A DNA stretch of 64,000 nucleotides from Cristatella mucedo (Eukaryota > Bryozoa > Phylactolaemata > Cristatellidae): positions 261,501-325,500 of the forward strand of contig WPIO01000037.1 of NCBI GenBank assembly GCA_009760855.2, read 5' to 3'. The notes below the pieces were generated by a model. The model had not been told where the DNA came from, searched no databases, and worked only from the letters and a program-made list of their open reading frames with translations. Position numbers and translations under genes: made by a program. Shown here in pieces: positions 34,113 to 46,904 of the stretch (its first letter is position 1; every line of letters starts with the position of its first letter).

Positions 34113-34592
34113 AACGAAGTTGTTGCGACTACACGGCATGCTTTCGGGTGTGAGCAAGCAGTGAGCCTGCTATTGTCTGGTGATGTAGTGCTGCAGAGTG
34201 AAGCAAGGGATACATACGAGATGAGAGATGTTAGATGAGATGAGAGATATTAGATGAGATATACTGCTGACAAGCTGCGAGTCATCTCTGCAGTAGCTTC
34301 TCTAATCAATGCCAGCAGTCGCTGTAAATGCACCATCGGGCTTGATGATCGCCAGTGAAGGACACGCCCACTGACTCTGGCCCACTGACCTGCCTTCGGT
34401 GGGTTGAGAAGCCACGCTGGCTGCTGCCGCTAGACTTCTCGGGTGGCTTCCGGAGCTCCGATGCATGCATGATTCACAAGCATTGAACGTCGTTCCAACT
34501 CCTGTCTGGCAGGCCGACAAAGCAGCCAGGAAACACCATAGGAGCCGACCGGAAGCCAGCCTCGGGGTCGACTCGGCTGTTCTGCTATGCAA
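34113..34592. other. Unassigned sequence
   Basis: Short GAGATGAGAGATATTAGAT repeats at 34215-34260. Nothing else. Confidence 0.4.
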
Positions 34593-34702
34593 TCCGGCAG
34601 CAGCAGTGGTGGCAGCAGAAGCAGCAGCAGCAGCAATAGCAGCAGCAGCAGAAGTGGCAGCAGCAGAAGTGGCAGCAGCATAAGTGGCAGCAGCAGCAGC
34701 AG
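34593..34702. repeat. (GCA)n array with AGTGGCAGCAGCA units
   Basis: CAG runs, with AAGTGGCAGCAGC repeated three times near 34650-34695. Confidence 0.92.
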
Positions 34703-36231
34703 TCGTGCCGATTGGACTAGCTTTCGAGGGTTTGACTGCTCGCGCTGAAGATCCAGCTCTGCTTCACCCTGCCGCCGTTGCAGCACCCTGGCTGTCTGCT
34801 GGTCCACTCTTAGGTGCTGACTGGCTGGCCTTTCGCCGGCTGTCTGCTGACCCAGTCATGCTTAGCAAGCTGGCTGTAGAGCTCAGAAGCTCGGTGTTGA
34901 CCAAATCAGGAAGTGTACAGAAAGTGGAGAATGCTAAGGAATCCTCAGAGAGCAGTCCATGCTCCGAGCCTGCTGCAATCCTGCTGGAGGCCGGACCTGA
35001 ACTGGCTGCTCTCACAGGATTAGTGCATGGAGGGAAGGGCCACAGGCCAGCCATTTCTGGCTCGCCGATTCCGGTGCTTTCTTCCGGGTGTCCGAGCAAA
35101 GTCCAAGATCAGTCTAGAGCAATGGGATCGCTCTTGAGTGTGGGGCTGGTACGGCTGACCAGTGCCCAGTGACCTTTCAGAGATGCTATGCTCCACGAAT
35201 GGCTAATGAACAGCCATCTTGGGAAGGAGGCAGATGAGGACCAGGTGTTCATCATCGCAGACAGATGACCTAGCAAATCTAGTCCATGGAAAGTGCAAGC
35301 GACTCTGTGTGAAAGCAGGCAGAAATGCACGATCGTGAGCGGCCATGATTTGCTCGAGGCGCAGGCGCAGTGGAGCGCACAATCCAGGTCCATCTCTGGC
35401 TGCATATCCAGACGAGCGTGCGTTGCATGCACACCGTGTCTGAGTTAGGCCCCCTCACGTGAACGTGACACACTGAAATGATCGAGCGTCATTTCTTCTT
35501 TGCTCATCGGCTGTGCTTGCATGAATTGTACTTACTATCTCACACATCTCACGTATCTTCTTGCTCGCTTGCTGCAAGTGCCACCGTGCGATTCACTCTG
35601 CGACCTCTGCGTTGTGATTCATTCCGACCGATGATCTGCTTGCACGGAGCCTAACATGGAGGCAAGGAAAAACATTGACTCAGTAAACTCCGTTCCTTGC
35701 ATGGAGGGGGAAATTCTCTCCAGTGCACTAGAGTGGGCCGGCCAGTCGCAGCTGGTTATTCTGGCAGCAGCCGATGTGTGTCTGCACCGAGACGAGATGT
35801 CGGTCTTGGCCTCTTCATCTGCTGACACAGCACCTTTGTGAGCTAAAATTCCAACCGGGCGAAGAGCATCCTGCAGTCGACAGAAGTCGCGTCGAAGCCA
35901 CTCATTTTTTTAACGAAAGTCGATAGCGATTGGCACTGCTTCCTGCATAGGGAGCTCTAATTTTTTGCTATGCACAGACCACCATTCAGTTGGCTGACCT
36001 GCACTTATTTGACATGCATTTGTCACAGCACAGCATGGCAGGGCACCTCCAGGGCCTCACGCCGTGGCCGTCTGAGCAGCAGACTCTAAAAAAACATTCA
36101 CCCGGAGGCTGGGGCCTTCTGGTAGCTCCCACGTGGAAAAGCTACATGTCGGTGCTGGCACCCTATCGTCCCGACAAGTACGACCAACTGCTGTACTTGT
36201 CAAGAAGCCATTCGCTGCCGTAGGAGACTTG

Positions 36232-36235
<4 letters not shown>
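34703..36235. other. Unassigned sequence
   Basis: The open frame 34684-35172 (+, 162 codons) is Ser/Ala/Leu-rich with no recognised domain; part of its start is the CAG array. No other support for a gene. Confidence 0.35.
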
Positions 36236-36577
<342 letters not shown>

Positions 36578-36668
36578 CACTTGCCAGATCTTGGGCCACC
36601 GATGGCTGCTCCTCCGGGTAGGTCAAATTAGAAGTGATCGAAGGAGCCCGATGCCAATCCGCCAGATA

Positions 36669-36686
36669 GGCATGGTCGACCATGCC
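36669..36686. repeat. 18-bp perfect palindrome
   Basis: GGCATGGTCGACCATGCC, self-complementary, between two copies of GATGCCAATCCG. Confidence 0.9.
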
Positions 36687-37096
36687 GACGATGCCAATCC
36701 GGCATGGTCGTGTGTCGAAGGAGTGCGGAGCTTTGAGGGTGGGGTGGAGTGGATTTGGGGCAGCAAAAGGTGTCAGCCATCGCCGGCCGGCTAATTAGTA
36801 ATCATGGACTATCGCTGCCAGTCCTGGTTGAGCTCAAGCAAAGCACCACTAGCAGCCACCGAGCTGGCAAGCCGTCGGTCGACCCAGCCATTCGACCGAG
36901 CACAGTTCTATGGTCATTTAAGCCGAGAATGCCAATGGCCACTCCACTAATCCTGTCTAGGCAGTCGTTCATTGTTAAGCTAACGAGTCATCAGGCCGAT
37001 TCTATTCCTAAAGGCCATTATGGATCACTGCATTCCTATCAGGTTCTGCCCCGGTTGCCCTTTAGTTTTTGCTTTCCAGCCGACCCGGCGGCTGGA

Positions 37097-37118
37097 TTGC
37101 TTCCTGTACAGGAAGCAA
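37097..37118. repeat. 22-bp perfect palindrome
   Basis: Arms TTGCTTCCTGT and ACAGGAAGCAA with no spacer. Confidence 0.92.
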
Positions 37119-38089
37119 CCCTCCTTCCTGTGTCACCGTCACGCATCAGTGCACTGTGTGCCCCTCTGCTGAGGAGCTATGACACCCAGCCTAGCGCCCC
37201 CTGCAGCTGCCACCGTTCTTCACTCACTCGTGAGTGACAGCCATTGATTGAACGTCAGGGTTGCATCGGTCAGGGTTGTTGCAATGCCAGCAATTATAAA
37301 CTGTGTGCTCGACAGCGCAACCTCGATTGTAAACCAGAAGCATGCTCGCTGACTTTGAACTGAGAATGCCCTGTGAAATTGCAGCTGTAAGCCGAAGCTT
37401 ATGAGCAGTGCGATTTATTAATATGTGTCAACAAGATTATTGTACGACATAAGACCGGGCCGCTATATAACGCATGGGCCTGAGAGCAGTCGCTCACTAG
37501 GAGTAACTGTCCGTTGGTCACAGAGAGTGAGTCAGAGCGCTGAGCGCGAGCAGCTGTAAGTCTGTGCACGAGTCTGGCCGAAGTCACCAGCCGTTATCAG
37601 CCGAAATTCGGCCGACGATTGTTTGTGCTTTTTACAATACGGCATTGCTGTCGGCACTGACCGCAGGATATCGAGCGCTGAGTCCTTTCCGTTGTGTGTG
37701 GCCTACTGGCGATCTTCAGGTCTCTGACGTATGCGCATGGCATGCGTCACAGACTCCACCGGAACTAGTGAGGGTGGCCGTGCGGCCATAACAATATCAT
37801 ACATACCTGGTTGAATCGGACGACGTTTCTCCTCTCCGCACAAATTTCCAATACTTTCAATAGTGTTTCCTTGCTTTCTGCCCACTGCCAACCAGCAGCT
37901 GCCATCGCCGGCCGGCACCTCACTGTGGCGCCTCGTTTGCCTCTCTACGTTGTTTTTCATCATACATGGTTTTCAATATTGCGACTAATTAAAAAGACCC
38001 GAAGTGGTCGCCATAGCTTCCTGGCAACACCGATGGTGACTCGCCATCGCGTGGCAGTCTTTTACTCTCGGCGGCCGAAGCTGCTGTGC

Positions 38090-38296
<207 letters not shown>

Positions 38297-38711
38297 ACGC
38301 GTGAATTCATGAAAGTGCCCTCCCCCATATCCCTGAGATGAGAGCGCTTCTGTGAAGCCGCAAAGACTGCTCAATGCCTCGCTGGCCCAACGTCGCCGGC
38401 GACGACGACGGGGGACCCGAAGCGTTTTCGATGAAACCTGATCGCCTTTGCCAACGGGGCAATGGCAACTAGACTGCCGACTAGGTACCGGCAGCCCCAG
38501 ACCCGGCACCGAAGCAGCAGTGGTCCCGGCCTTCACAACGCGGCTTCTCCCCCCTGCATGATTTTATTATGGCACGAAAGGTTGTCCAGGCCACTCAAGG
38601 GAGGCGCCATACAAATCACAGCTGCAGTCACCATGCTGCTGCTGCTGCCCAACGATAGCGATTGCATGCTGCCTCGCTTGAAAACGAGAGCCAGAGGCAC
38701 CACCCGACGAC
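38297..38711. other. Unassigned sequence
   Basis: Nothing recognised. Confidence 0.4.
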
Positions 38712-38822
38712 GACGAGGAGGAAGAGGAAGAGGAGGAGGAGGAGGAGGAGGAGGAGGAGGAGGAGGAGGAGGAGGAGGAGGAGGAGGAGGAGGAGGAGGA
38801 GGAGGAGGAGGAGGAGAAGAGT
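38712..38822. repeat. (GGA)n microsatellite
   Basis: About 35 units. Gives false poly-Gly, poly-Arg and poly-Pro frames. Confidence 0.97.
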
Positions 38823-39089
38823 GATGCCTGTGAGTACCTCGGCAAATGCAAGTTAATGATGTGAGGGCTAATTGCATTATCGGCTCACTCGTCTTCGAGA
38901 GAGGCCTTCGAGTAGGAAAAGTCTTACAACTGCCGACGAGCCTCAGAGGATGGCCACTTGCCCACACTAGCCACCACTGCTGCCGCGGAAGAGAGGACCT
39001 AAATTATGCACGGTCTTGACTGTAGAGGAACTAGCAGGGCTTCAGATTCACTGGACCTTCGCCACCCCGAGGTGGGTCTAATCCTTCTC

Positions 39090-39292
39090 CTTAAATAAAT
39101 AAATAAATAAATCTTAGCTGATTAAACAGCCTCTTTTTGTATAGCAACGGAAGAGCCTTTATGGCTACCACCACTGCGTGCAGTGGTGATAAAGGATCAC
39201 GCCCAACGCAGGAATCAACCCACGACCTCGGGACCGAGGTCATGAAAGCAACCGCCTTACCAAGTGTGCCATCACGGCCACATCACTATCAC
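39090..39292 (-). mobile_element. SINE-1 copy
   Basis: Reverse complement of the reference: AAATAAAT tail, CTTAGCTGATTAAACAGCCT, CTTTTTGTATAGCAACGGAA, B-box complement GGAATCAACCCACGACC, and the head GCCTTACCAAGTGTGCCATC followed by ACGGC. Confidence 0.88.
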
Positions 39293-39495
39293 CGACGGCA
39301 GTAGTGTACTTTTTCACTGACGTCGGTCGGTTTCTGTCTTTTTTTTATCCGGTCTGGGTGCACTGTCCCCGCTGCTGTCTCATTCGATGGCTGGCGGCTA
39401 CCCATGACTCTCGTGCAACCAACTCGTGCTGGCACGGCTTCCCTGCTTTTTGGCTAAATGACAGGTTACCCGAATGGCTGTAAACCAAGCAACGT

Positions 39496-39640
<145 letters not shown>

Positions 39641-40245
39641 GAGTTCGTATTCAGAGTTTGACATTGGGGGCGGGCATTGTTTCCTTGGCATTCCATGACT
39701 CCCTTGCAGGCACATTTCTGGGCTGCTGCGCGCTGTCACACACTACAGCATTCTGTGGCTGTACGCTGTCCGCCATTGCGCACAACCAGTGCACAATCAG
39801 CACAACCAGTGCACATTCAGCAGCACCTCAGAGTTGTGCCTGGACATGTGCAGAGTGCTCGAATCCGTCTTTGGCTCAGGCCAACCACTCAAAGCAGCCA
39901 TTGCCTCCCGGGGGGGGGGGGGCTTAGCCCAAGGATATGTTGAGTCCTGCTGCCTGCAGGCAATATTGTAATGCTGGCACCGGTAGCTTTACCCCTCGTC
40001 GGAGGGGGGTGTAAGGCAGTCATGTAACCGCAAATATGGAGGAAAGTCATTGAGCATTGGACTGCTGGAGCAGTAGCAGTTTGCTCTTGGGTAGCAGCAG
40101 CAGTAACGGCGCCAGTGGTGGTGCTGCAGGCATTTCCGGGAGCTTCTGAGTCGATTGCGATGCCATCCTCCACTGATGCATTCCCTGCTGTGTGTTTTGG
40201 CTCATGGCATGAAAGTTTCATACCATGAGTGAGAGAAGCGGCCGT
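39641..40245. other. Unassigned sequence
   Basis: CACAACCAGTGCACA(A/T)TCAGCA is repeated near 39780-39820. A G run lies at 39910-39921. Confidence 0.4.
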
Positions 40246-40915
40246 TGCAGCAGCAGCAGCAGCCGCTGAGGCAGCAGCAGCCGTGGCAGCAGAAGGAAGG
40301 GCATAAGCAGCAGCAGCAGCCATTGCAGCAGCAGCCGAGGCAGCAGCAGCCATTGCAGCAGCAGCCATTGCAGCAGCAGCCATTGCAGCAGCAGCAGCAG
40401 CAGCCATTGCAGCAGCAGCCATTGCAGCAGCAGCCATTGCAGCAGCAGCCATTGCAGCAGCAGCCATTGCAGCAGCAGCCATTGCAGCAGCAGCCATTGC
40501 AGCAGCAGCAGCCATTGCAGCAGCAGCCATTGCAGCAGCAGCCATTGCAGCAGCAGCAGCCATTGCAGCAGCAGCCATTGCAGCAGCAGCCATTGCAGCA
40601 GCAGCCATTGCAGCAGCAGCCATTGCAGCAGCAGCCATTGCAGCAGCAGCCATTGCAGCAGCAGCCATTGCAGCAGCAGCCATTGCAGCAGCAGCCGAGG
40701 CAGCAGCAGCCGAGGCTGCAGCAGCCATTGCAGCAGCAGCCGAGGCTGCAGCCGTGGCAGCAGCAGCTGTGGCATAAGCAACAGCAGGAGCAGAGGCAGC
40801 AGCAGCCGAGGCAGCAGCGGCCGAGGCAGCAGCGGCCGAGGCAGCAGCAGCAGAGGCAGCAGCAGCAGAGTCAGCAGCAGCAGAGGCAGCAGCGGCCGAG
40901 CAGCCAGCGGCAGAG
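40246..40915. repeat. 15-bp minisatellite CAGCAGCAGCCATTG
   Basis: More than 25 units of CAGCAGCAGCCATTG, with some 18-bp variants (one extra CAG), flanked by CAG/CCGAGG variants. The 15-bp period keeps phase, so the + strand reads repeats of QQQPL (open 40245-41042) and two minus-strand frames are also open. Openness in several frames argues that the repeat, not selection, explains the frames. A Gln-rich exon cannot be excluded. Confidence 0.93.
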
Positions 40916-41244
40916 AAGCTCGGGCAGCCAGTGTGCCCTCGTCCTCGACCTCCTAAGACTCACCGTCCAACCTGATAGAAATGCCAATTCTGGCTTTCAT
41001 GAGTCGATCGCTAATAATAAGCCGAGCAAACCGCCGAGCTAGCTGGCTAGTAAACCTCTACTCTGCTTTTGTAGCCGAGTGGACGAACGTCAAAGAGCGC
41101 TGGCTGACATTTGATGTGTGGCACTCTACAAAATAGCACACAGGGAGATGCACGCATGCGATGGGCTCAGCTTCCGTAGCTCTGCACTGCTCTTTGTGGT
41201 AAGAAATGAGATGTAAGCCTGTGCTATAAGATACTCACAGATGG
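40916..41244. other. Unassigned sequence
   Basis: Nothing recognised. Confidence 0.4.
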
Positions 41245-41594
41245 TGCAAAACTAGGCAGCTAGGCTTGTCTGTATAAAGCCTCGAAATCACCACATTACA
41301 GCACTTCTTGTCAAACTGCAATGGCTACCCACAAAGCAGTACCTCGACGTCAATGCTCTATTTCAGTCTACCTACATATCCGTGTTACTTCCTGACCAGG
41401 CCTGCCGACCAGGCACCTGCTCTTCTGACTCAGGTAAGCCACCACTTGGCACGTGCTGTGAGGAATGCATGAGTTCGGTTAACTTGCTCCTAAACTGCTT
41501 CTCATAGACTTCGCTTCCACATTGCAGCATACTTAAAGTGCCTAGAAAGAGATTTGGTTCTTCCTGGATGCTGTAGACATGTTTTTTATTATCG

Positions 41595-41628
<34 letters not shown>
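41245..41628 (+). mobile_element. L2-A LINE 3' end (decayed)
   Basis: GGTGCAAAACTAGGCAGCTA followed by GGCTTGTCTGTA matches the LVQNSAARLVC coding words at 24900. A tail AAAGTGCCTAGAAAGAGATT and an (ATT)n end (41588-41626) follow. Much of the intervening C-terminus is lost. Confidence 0.75.
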
Positions 41629-42667
41629 TGCTATGCCAAATCAACCATATAGCACAAGAAGCACGGCCTGATTGCTATATCGCCCTCCACTGGTTTCACA
41701 GTCACGACGTGATGGGCATTTACTCATGATGCTTAGACCATGGCCATGGGTGCAGCGAAGCATGCTCAAATGGTGCTGGCATAGAACTCGGTCTGCAATT
41801 CACCTCATTATGCTTTCAATGCTGCTAAGCACACACACTCAGCAGCACAAAATCATTGCAGTATGGCTGCGTCTTTCTTAGTGGCTGGGCTACTATTACT
41901 GCGTTGTGTTAATAGTTTGATTTCCTTCGACGGCAGGCATGTGAGAGCTGCACGCAGCATGCGCAGTTGTTTATTAAAGGCAAACGAACAAATGCATATA
42001 ATTCTGGTTTGGTGACGGGGATTAGATCCGGAGACTGGCTACCCAGCCAGGACTGGATTAGTAGCTACGTAGTAGCTGCTCCACTGGCTACGCCACTGCA
42101 TCGATGCCACACACCGCGGACTCGGCACAGAAGCATTTCGCCGACGTGTCAGTGTGCTCGAGCCGTTGTCTTGCTGCCGAACTTGGATATCTTGCTGGGT
42201 AGTTTGGTGGCGCCAGGACCTTCTTCAGACTTCTTATTGGACCGATCGACTCTCCGAGTTCGGTGATCGACGTGATGGTTCGCTGCGATGGACCCTCAGC
42301 TGCTCCGATGCTGCAACAGCACTCCAGCACCTTTCTCAGAAAAGCAGACGCACAACATGACAGATTGGCCACCGACTTTCACGGTCGGCTGCTGCAAGCA
42401 TTCGGCACGGCACGCCTCACCATTCTGATGGCTAAGCCTCATTCTTCGTTTGACCTTATCCGCAAACTGGTGCAAAACTTGGTCTTGTCAGTCCATAAAA
42501 AGTTACTGCACTGTTACCTGTACTCCACTGTTCAGCCGTCCTGTGGGCGTGGCTATAGGCCCATTGCAAACTGCAAGCCCTAAGTCCCTTTCTCATGTAA
42601 GCCTACCACAGGATTAGGCTTACCGACATCGCTACAGTGTTTAAGTACTCGAACTTTTGCGTCTGGT
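41629..42667. other. Unassigned sequence
   Basis: Overlapping frames on both strands at 42088-42583. No family recognised. Confidence 0.35.
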
Positions 42668-42833
42668 CTTCGAACAGAGGTAAAGAGTGCTTGCTCTTCA
42701 CGATCCAGGTCGTGGATTCGAGTCCTGCAGTGAGAGCAATCCTGTATTGCCCACTGCAAGCGATGGTGATAGCTTACACCACCGCTAAGGGCTATACATA
42801 CATGTATTGTTGATGTATTTTGATATATATTGG

Positions 42834-42871
<38 letters not shown>

Positions 42872-42932
42872 TGATAGCCGTTAAGGATCTTCTTCTTCTG
42901 CCGTAAATAATGAGACTGTCAAATCAGGGACC
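42668..42932 (+). mobile_element. SINE-1 copy split by an AT-rich insertion
   Basis: Head with TCCAGGTCGTGGATTCGAGT (B box), TGCCCACTGCAAGCGATGG and TGATAGCTTACACC. It is broken by TATACATACATG..(TA)n (about 42788-42868) and resumes at GGTGATAGCCGTTAAGG to ATGAGACTGTCAAATCAGG. The GGTGATAGC word appears on both sides of the break. Confidence 0.65.
42835..42868. repeat. (TA)n microsatellite
   Basis: Short TA run inside the SINE-1 copy. Confidence 0.9.
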
Positions 42933-44036
42933 CTTTATCCGTTGCCGAAGGAGTTTCGATGGTTGTCGGCAGATCAACGGATGCCGAGCAAAGTTCGCAT
43001 GCAGACACACAAGGCGCCCCTCCCCGGCTTGGCTGCTTCATCCTTCATTTTGTCGGAATCTGCTGCAGCGACTGATAAACTGAATGCCTGCCTTGCGGAC
43101 ATTTGATCCTGGATGTCGGAAACTTTTCTTAAGTGAAACGACGATAAAATTGAACTGCTGCTCATAAGACACCCCAATGCGTATGACTGGACTGGAAGGC
43201 TTTGCCCTTCTAATAGGTGATGCTGCTGTGCGACTATCACCATGTGCTTGGAATTTAGGTGTCGTCTTCAACAGCTGCCTAAAGTTTGAAAGCTTCGTCA
43301 AGAAGACTGCTTCCATAGCTAACCATCACATCCGATCTCTATCTAAGATTAGGAATTGTCTTCTGCGGTGGCTTGCAAACAATTTAACTAGCTCCTTGGT
43401 TCTATGTGGGCTAGAATATTGTATTTCTTCCCTTGGGCTGGGCTACCGAAAAAATCCACAAGGCCACTGCAACTGGCGATGAATTTTTACAAATCCCGGA
43501 GGCTTGACATTTGTCTCCTTGGCTGAAAGAGCTTGGATAGCTGTCGGTTGATCAGCGGATACAGAGCAAAGTTCTTACGCTGACCCGCGAGGTCGGCCAC
43601 GACTTGGCTCCTCAATACCGAGGCTGAACTGCTGCACCAGTTTCAGCCTCCTCGTGCCTTCAAGTGCCTGCATGGATAATAAACTAACTGCTCCATTCCA
43701 CCACTTCAAGACCGCTGGTGACAGAAGCTTTTGCTCTGCAAGTCCTAGACTGTGGGACTCATTCCCACAGTTCTTGTGCAATGACATCTGCTCTGCCAAG
43801 TGGAGCATCCTTTTCCAGCGGTCCTGAGCTGCTACTTCCATGCTACTCGCTACCTCAACTGCTCTCCTGGCTCAGCTTTGCTTCCCACTTTTTCTTTTTT
43901 CTGCGTGAGACGAAGTCTGTTGGCTACTGAATGCGTATCGAAAGCTGCACAAGCTATGAGTGCACTATAGAAAACTCTCTTGCATAACACCCGCATAGTA
44001 TTGTGGCAGCTACAGATGGAGATACAATGCACTAAT
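42933..44036 (+). mobile_element. L2-B LINE 3' half with a displaced fragment
   Basis: 42933-43040 matches a downstream coding piece (GATGGTTGTCGGCAGATCAA followed by CGGATGCCGAGCAAAGTT, like 13978-14010). Then 43043-44035 restarts upstream: TCGGAATCTGCTGCAGCGAC, ADI-SWMSETFL, ARNLGVVF-like CAWNLGVVFNSCLKFESFVK, SLVLCGLEYC, and the same GTTGATCAGCGGATACAGAG block again. It ends at TATCGAAAGCTGC and GGAGATACAATGCA. A block of the element therefore occurs twice, in the wrong order. Stops and shifts show it is dead. Confidence 0.8.
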
Positions 44037-44412
44037 ACCACAGTTGCACATGGCACATCCGGAAGTGGAAGCACTGGGCAGCCATAAGTATTACATGTGC
44101 CTCACTAACAATAACCCAGAAATGTGATGCAAAGTAAGCAAATATTGCTACACAAAATCTGTGGTATGATAAAAAAATGTTTAAGGTGGCTAATATTAAG
44201 ACCAAAAAGACTAGTTTTGTGTTATGAGCCGTTTCTAGCAATACTAAAACTGCTCAATGTGGTGCACCTAGGCAGCTGACAGCAAGCCACAGTCGTCCCT
44301 AGCTGCGCCACATTCGTAGTTTGTGCAATAGTAAGCTCTGTAAACATGACATTCAGAGAGTGTGAGGATTGTTTACTCCTAGTGTCTATTTCATAGTATC
44401 CAGTCATTTCAT
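44037..44412. other. Unassigned sequence
   Basis: Nothing recognised. Confidence 0.4.
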
Positions 44413-44822
44413 GACCTCAGTCTCAGACCTTGACCTCAATCTCAGACCTTGGCTGCAGTCTCATACCTTGACCTCAGTCTCAGACCTTAGCTGCAGTCTC
44501 AGACCTTGACCTCATTCTCAGACCTTAACCTCATACCTTGGCTGCAGCCTCATACCTTGACCTCAGTCTCAGACCTTAGTTGCAGTCTCAGACCTTGACC
44601 TCAGTCTCAGACCTTAGTTGCAGTCTCAGACCTTGACCTCAGTCTCAGACCTTGACCTCAGTCTCAGACCTTAGTTGCAGTCTCAGACCTTGACCTCAGT
44701 CTCATACCTTGACCTCAGTCTCAGACCTTAGTTGCAGTCTCAGACCTTGACCTCAGTCTCAGACCTTGGCTGCAGCCTCATACCTTGACCTCAGTCTCAT
44801 ACCTTGACCTCAGTCTCAGACC
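44413..44822. repeat. 19/38-bp minisatellite
   Basis: Two related 19-bp units, GACCTCAGTCTCAGACCTT and AGTTGCAGTCTCAGACCTT (variants GGCTGCAG, CTCATACC), mostly alternate as a 38-bp higher-order unit over about 410 bases. The word CCTTGACCT occurs 12 times (AGGTCAAGG on the minus strand). No open frame of note. Confidence 0.93.
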
Positions 44823-44863
44823 TCTTCCTTTTTTCTCTCCTCCATTTCTTCTTGTATGCTGCC

Positions 44864-44897
<34 letters not shown>

Positions 44898-45824
44898 ATT
44901 GTTAAAAGAACTCCTTTTGCAAATCGCTTTTTTGAGCTGCAAACAGCCACACTAGCTGTACGGATATGTTGTGACTGTGTGCGTGCACTCGCGCAGTGTA
45001 AGCATTTCATGCAATGCTTCAATTGCACGTGGACACACTTATGGTGGGCATTAGTTGCGAGGTGGTGCCAGACAGAAAACCCGTGCTTCGTAATGAGCTT
45101 CATATTGTACAGGTGGCCAGCCAAATACATAACGTGAGCACTGAGCAGGCTGGCTTAACCCATCTGCACTGGACAACGACGGTCACGTGTGCTGTACCCA
45201 TTCACAGCAAGGAAGAGCCAGAGAATAGCCGAAGGAGTGAATGCCAGACATATACATACAGCTGGCATGCCACGAGAGAGCAAGATACTCTAAGAGGAAG
45301 AAAGCAAAGTGAAACAGAGCCACTAATAGTCATTCTGCTAACGAAAGTTTGGTATCCACTCACTCACGAGCACCAGGATGCACGCATGCACGCACCCCTC
45401 GAGCACTAGGGCAAGCGCAGGTACGCATGCGCTTGCCCTAGCGCTCCTACGCTCGTGCGTGCGCGCTCGTATGCATTAGGGTTCAGCGCCGGCGTCTGCA
45501 TTTGGCTGCTCTTCTTTGTTTGTATCTTTTGCCTTTTCTCAGGCGATTGCACCACCGGATAGAACATGGCCGGCGGAAGGATGCGACAGACAAAGGTCGC
45601 TCCTCGGAGCCGCTCGGCGGAGCTGCAAGCGTATGACGAGTCGGCTCGGACGAGAAGCGAAGGATTCGTTTGAAGGATCCGAGGGGCTCAAGAAGTTGGC
45701 CGCCTCGGTGGAGGCATGCGACGACGACGGCCACGGCGGCGTACGACGTCGACGAGGCCGGAGCAGCACGCTACCCTGTTGCAATCAATCGCCGCATGTG
45801 GCAGCTGAGTCATTGCAGGCAAGC

Positions 45825-45829
<5 letters not shown>
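44823..45829. other. Unassigned sequence
   Basis: Short (GA)n at 44868-44895 and the hairpin at 45401. Open frames near 45483-45784 on both strands are compositional. Confidence 0.4.
45401..45446. repeat. 19-bp hairpin (one mismatch)
   Basis: GAGCACTAGGGCAAGCGCA (45401-45419) pairs with TGCGCTTGCCCTAGCGCTC (45428-45446) except for one A/C mismatch. The loop is GGTACGCA. Confidence 0.9.
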
Positions 45830-45858
<29 letters not shown>

Positions 45859-45890
45859 GGGAGAGTGAGAGAGAGTGAGAGAGAGAGAGT

Positions 45891-45977
<87 letters not shown>
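45828..45977. repeat. (GA)n microsatellite with GAGT breaks
   Basis: About 150 bases; GAGTGAGAGA words come first, then pure GA. Confidence 0.98.
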
Positions 45978-45978
<1 letters not shown>

Positions 45979-46904
45979 ACCGTGCACAAGTCAGCCAGCA
46001 ATCAACGGCGGGCGGCCGTGCAGTGGTGGCGATGGCAGGCAGCAGCCGCCGGCGGAAGCTACCGAAGCAGCAGCTGCAAGCTGTCCGCTCGGTCGTCTCG
46101 GATGGCTGACTGCTGCTTTCTAGGCACATCCGACTGATTATTCATTCACCCTTACTCCATGCCCCCCCCCCCGGCAAGAGCCGAAGTCTCCTCTCAAGTG
46201 TCATCCGGCAGCAAGGGCTGCTTCGTTCGGCAAAGCTGCCGGGTTTACCTGACATCGCAGTGTCACGAGCCACGTGATTGCAATCTCCTAGCCATCGCTG
46301 GCTCGGCTCATGGCTGGGACTTGAAGCAGCAGAGGTGGTGGCGCACAGGCAGAGGGCGGCCGCGGCCAACAGTGACTAGCACCACAGCAGCCACAGCCAC
46401 AGCTACCACCGAGGTCGAAGCTGCTGCTGCTGCTGCTGCTGCCTCTCCCTCGACATTAGTCGCAGCCAAAGCCTTGTTCTGCTTGGGCAGCAGATGCCGC
46501 TGCCACCTCTTGTGCTGCTGTTGCTGCCACTTTGGTTACCACTATAGCTACTGCTGCCGTTCGTGTCCCTCTGACTGACATGGGGGGGGGGCGTCCGTGG
46601 CAGCATCAAACTTGGCAGCAGTGAGCCAATTATGCCCAGACCTGGTGAGTAGTGAGCAATCGCATACAACCGTCAGTCAAGTGCTGACGTACTTTCGGTT
46701 TTCCAGGCATTCTGCCTGGAGTCACCTTGTCGAGACTACGAGCGATGTTGCCGGTTTTAAGTTCACCTCAGCTCTACTCAGCTGAGCTCAGCTCTCCAGC
46801 GAGCAACAAAGCCGTATCGTGTTGCTGTTTGTTCCTTCGCCCCGCCCCCATTCAACACCTAACTCGGCTCCGCAAACAACGAGAGACAATGCAGTGGCCA
46901 GGCG
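45978..46904. other. Unassigned sequence
   Basis: Short CTG run at 46422-46441 and C and G runs. Nothing else. Confidence 0.4.

Noticed and set aside
34684-35172. 162-codon frame with moderate complexity
   Set aside because: Starts in a CAG array, no known domain, overlapped by an antisense frame.
44413-44822. CRISPR-like array
   Set aside because: The 19-bp units are contiguous with no unique spacers, and the DNA is animal; it is a minisatellite.
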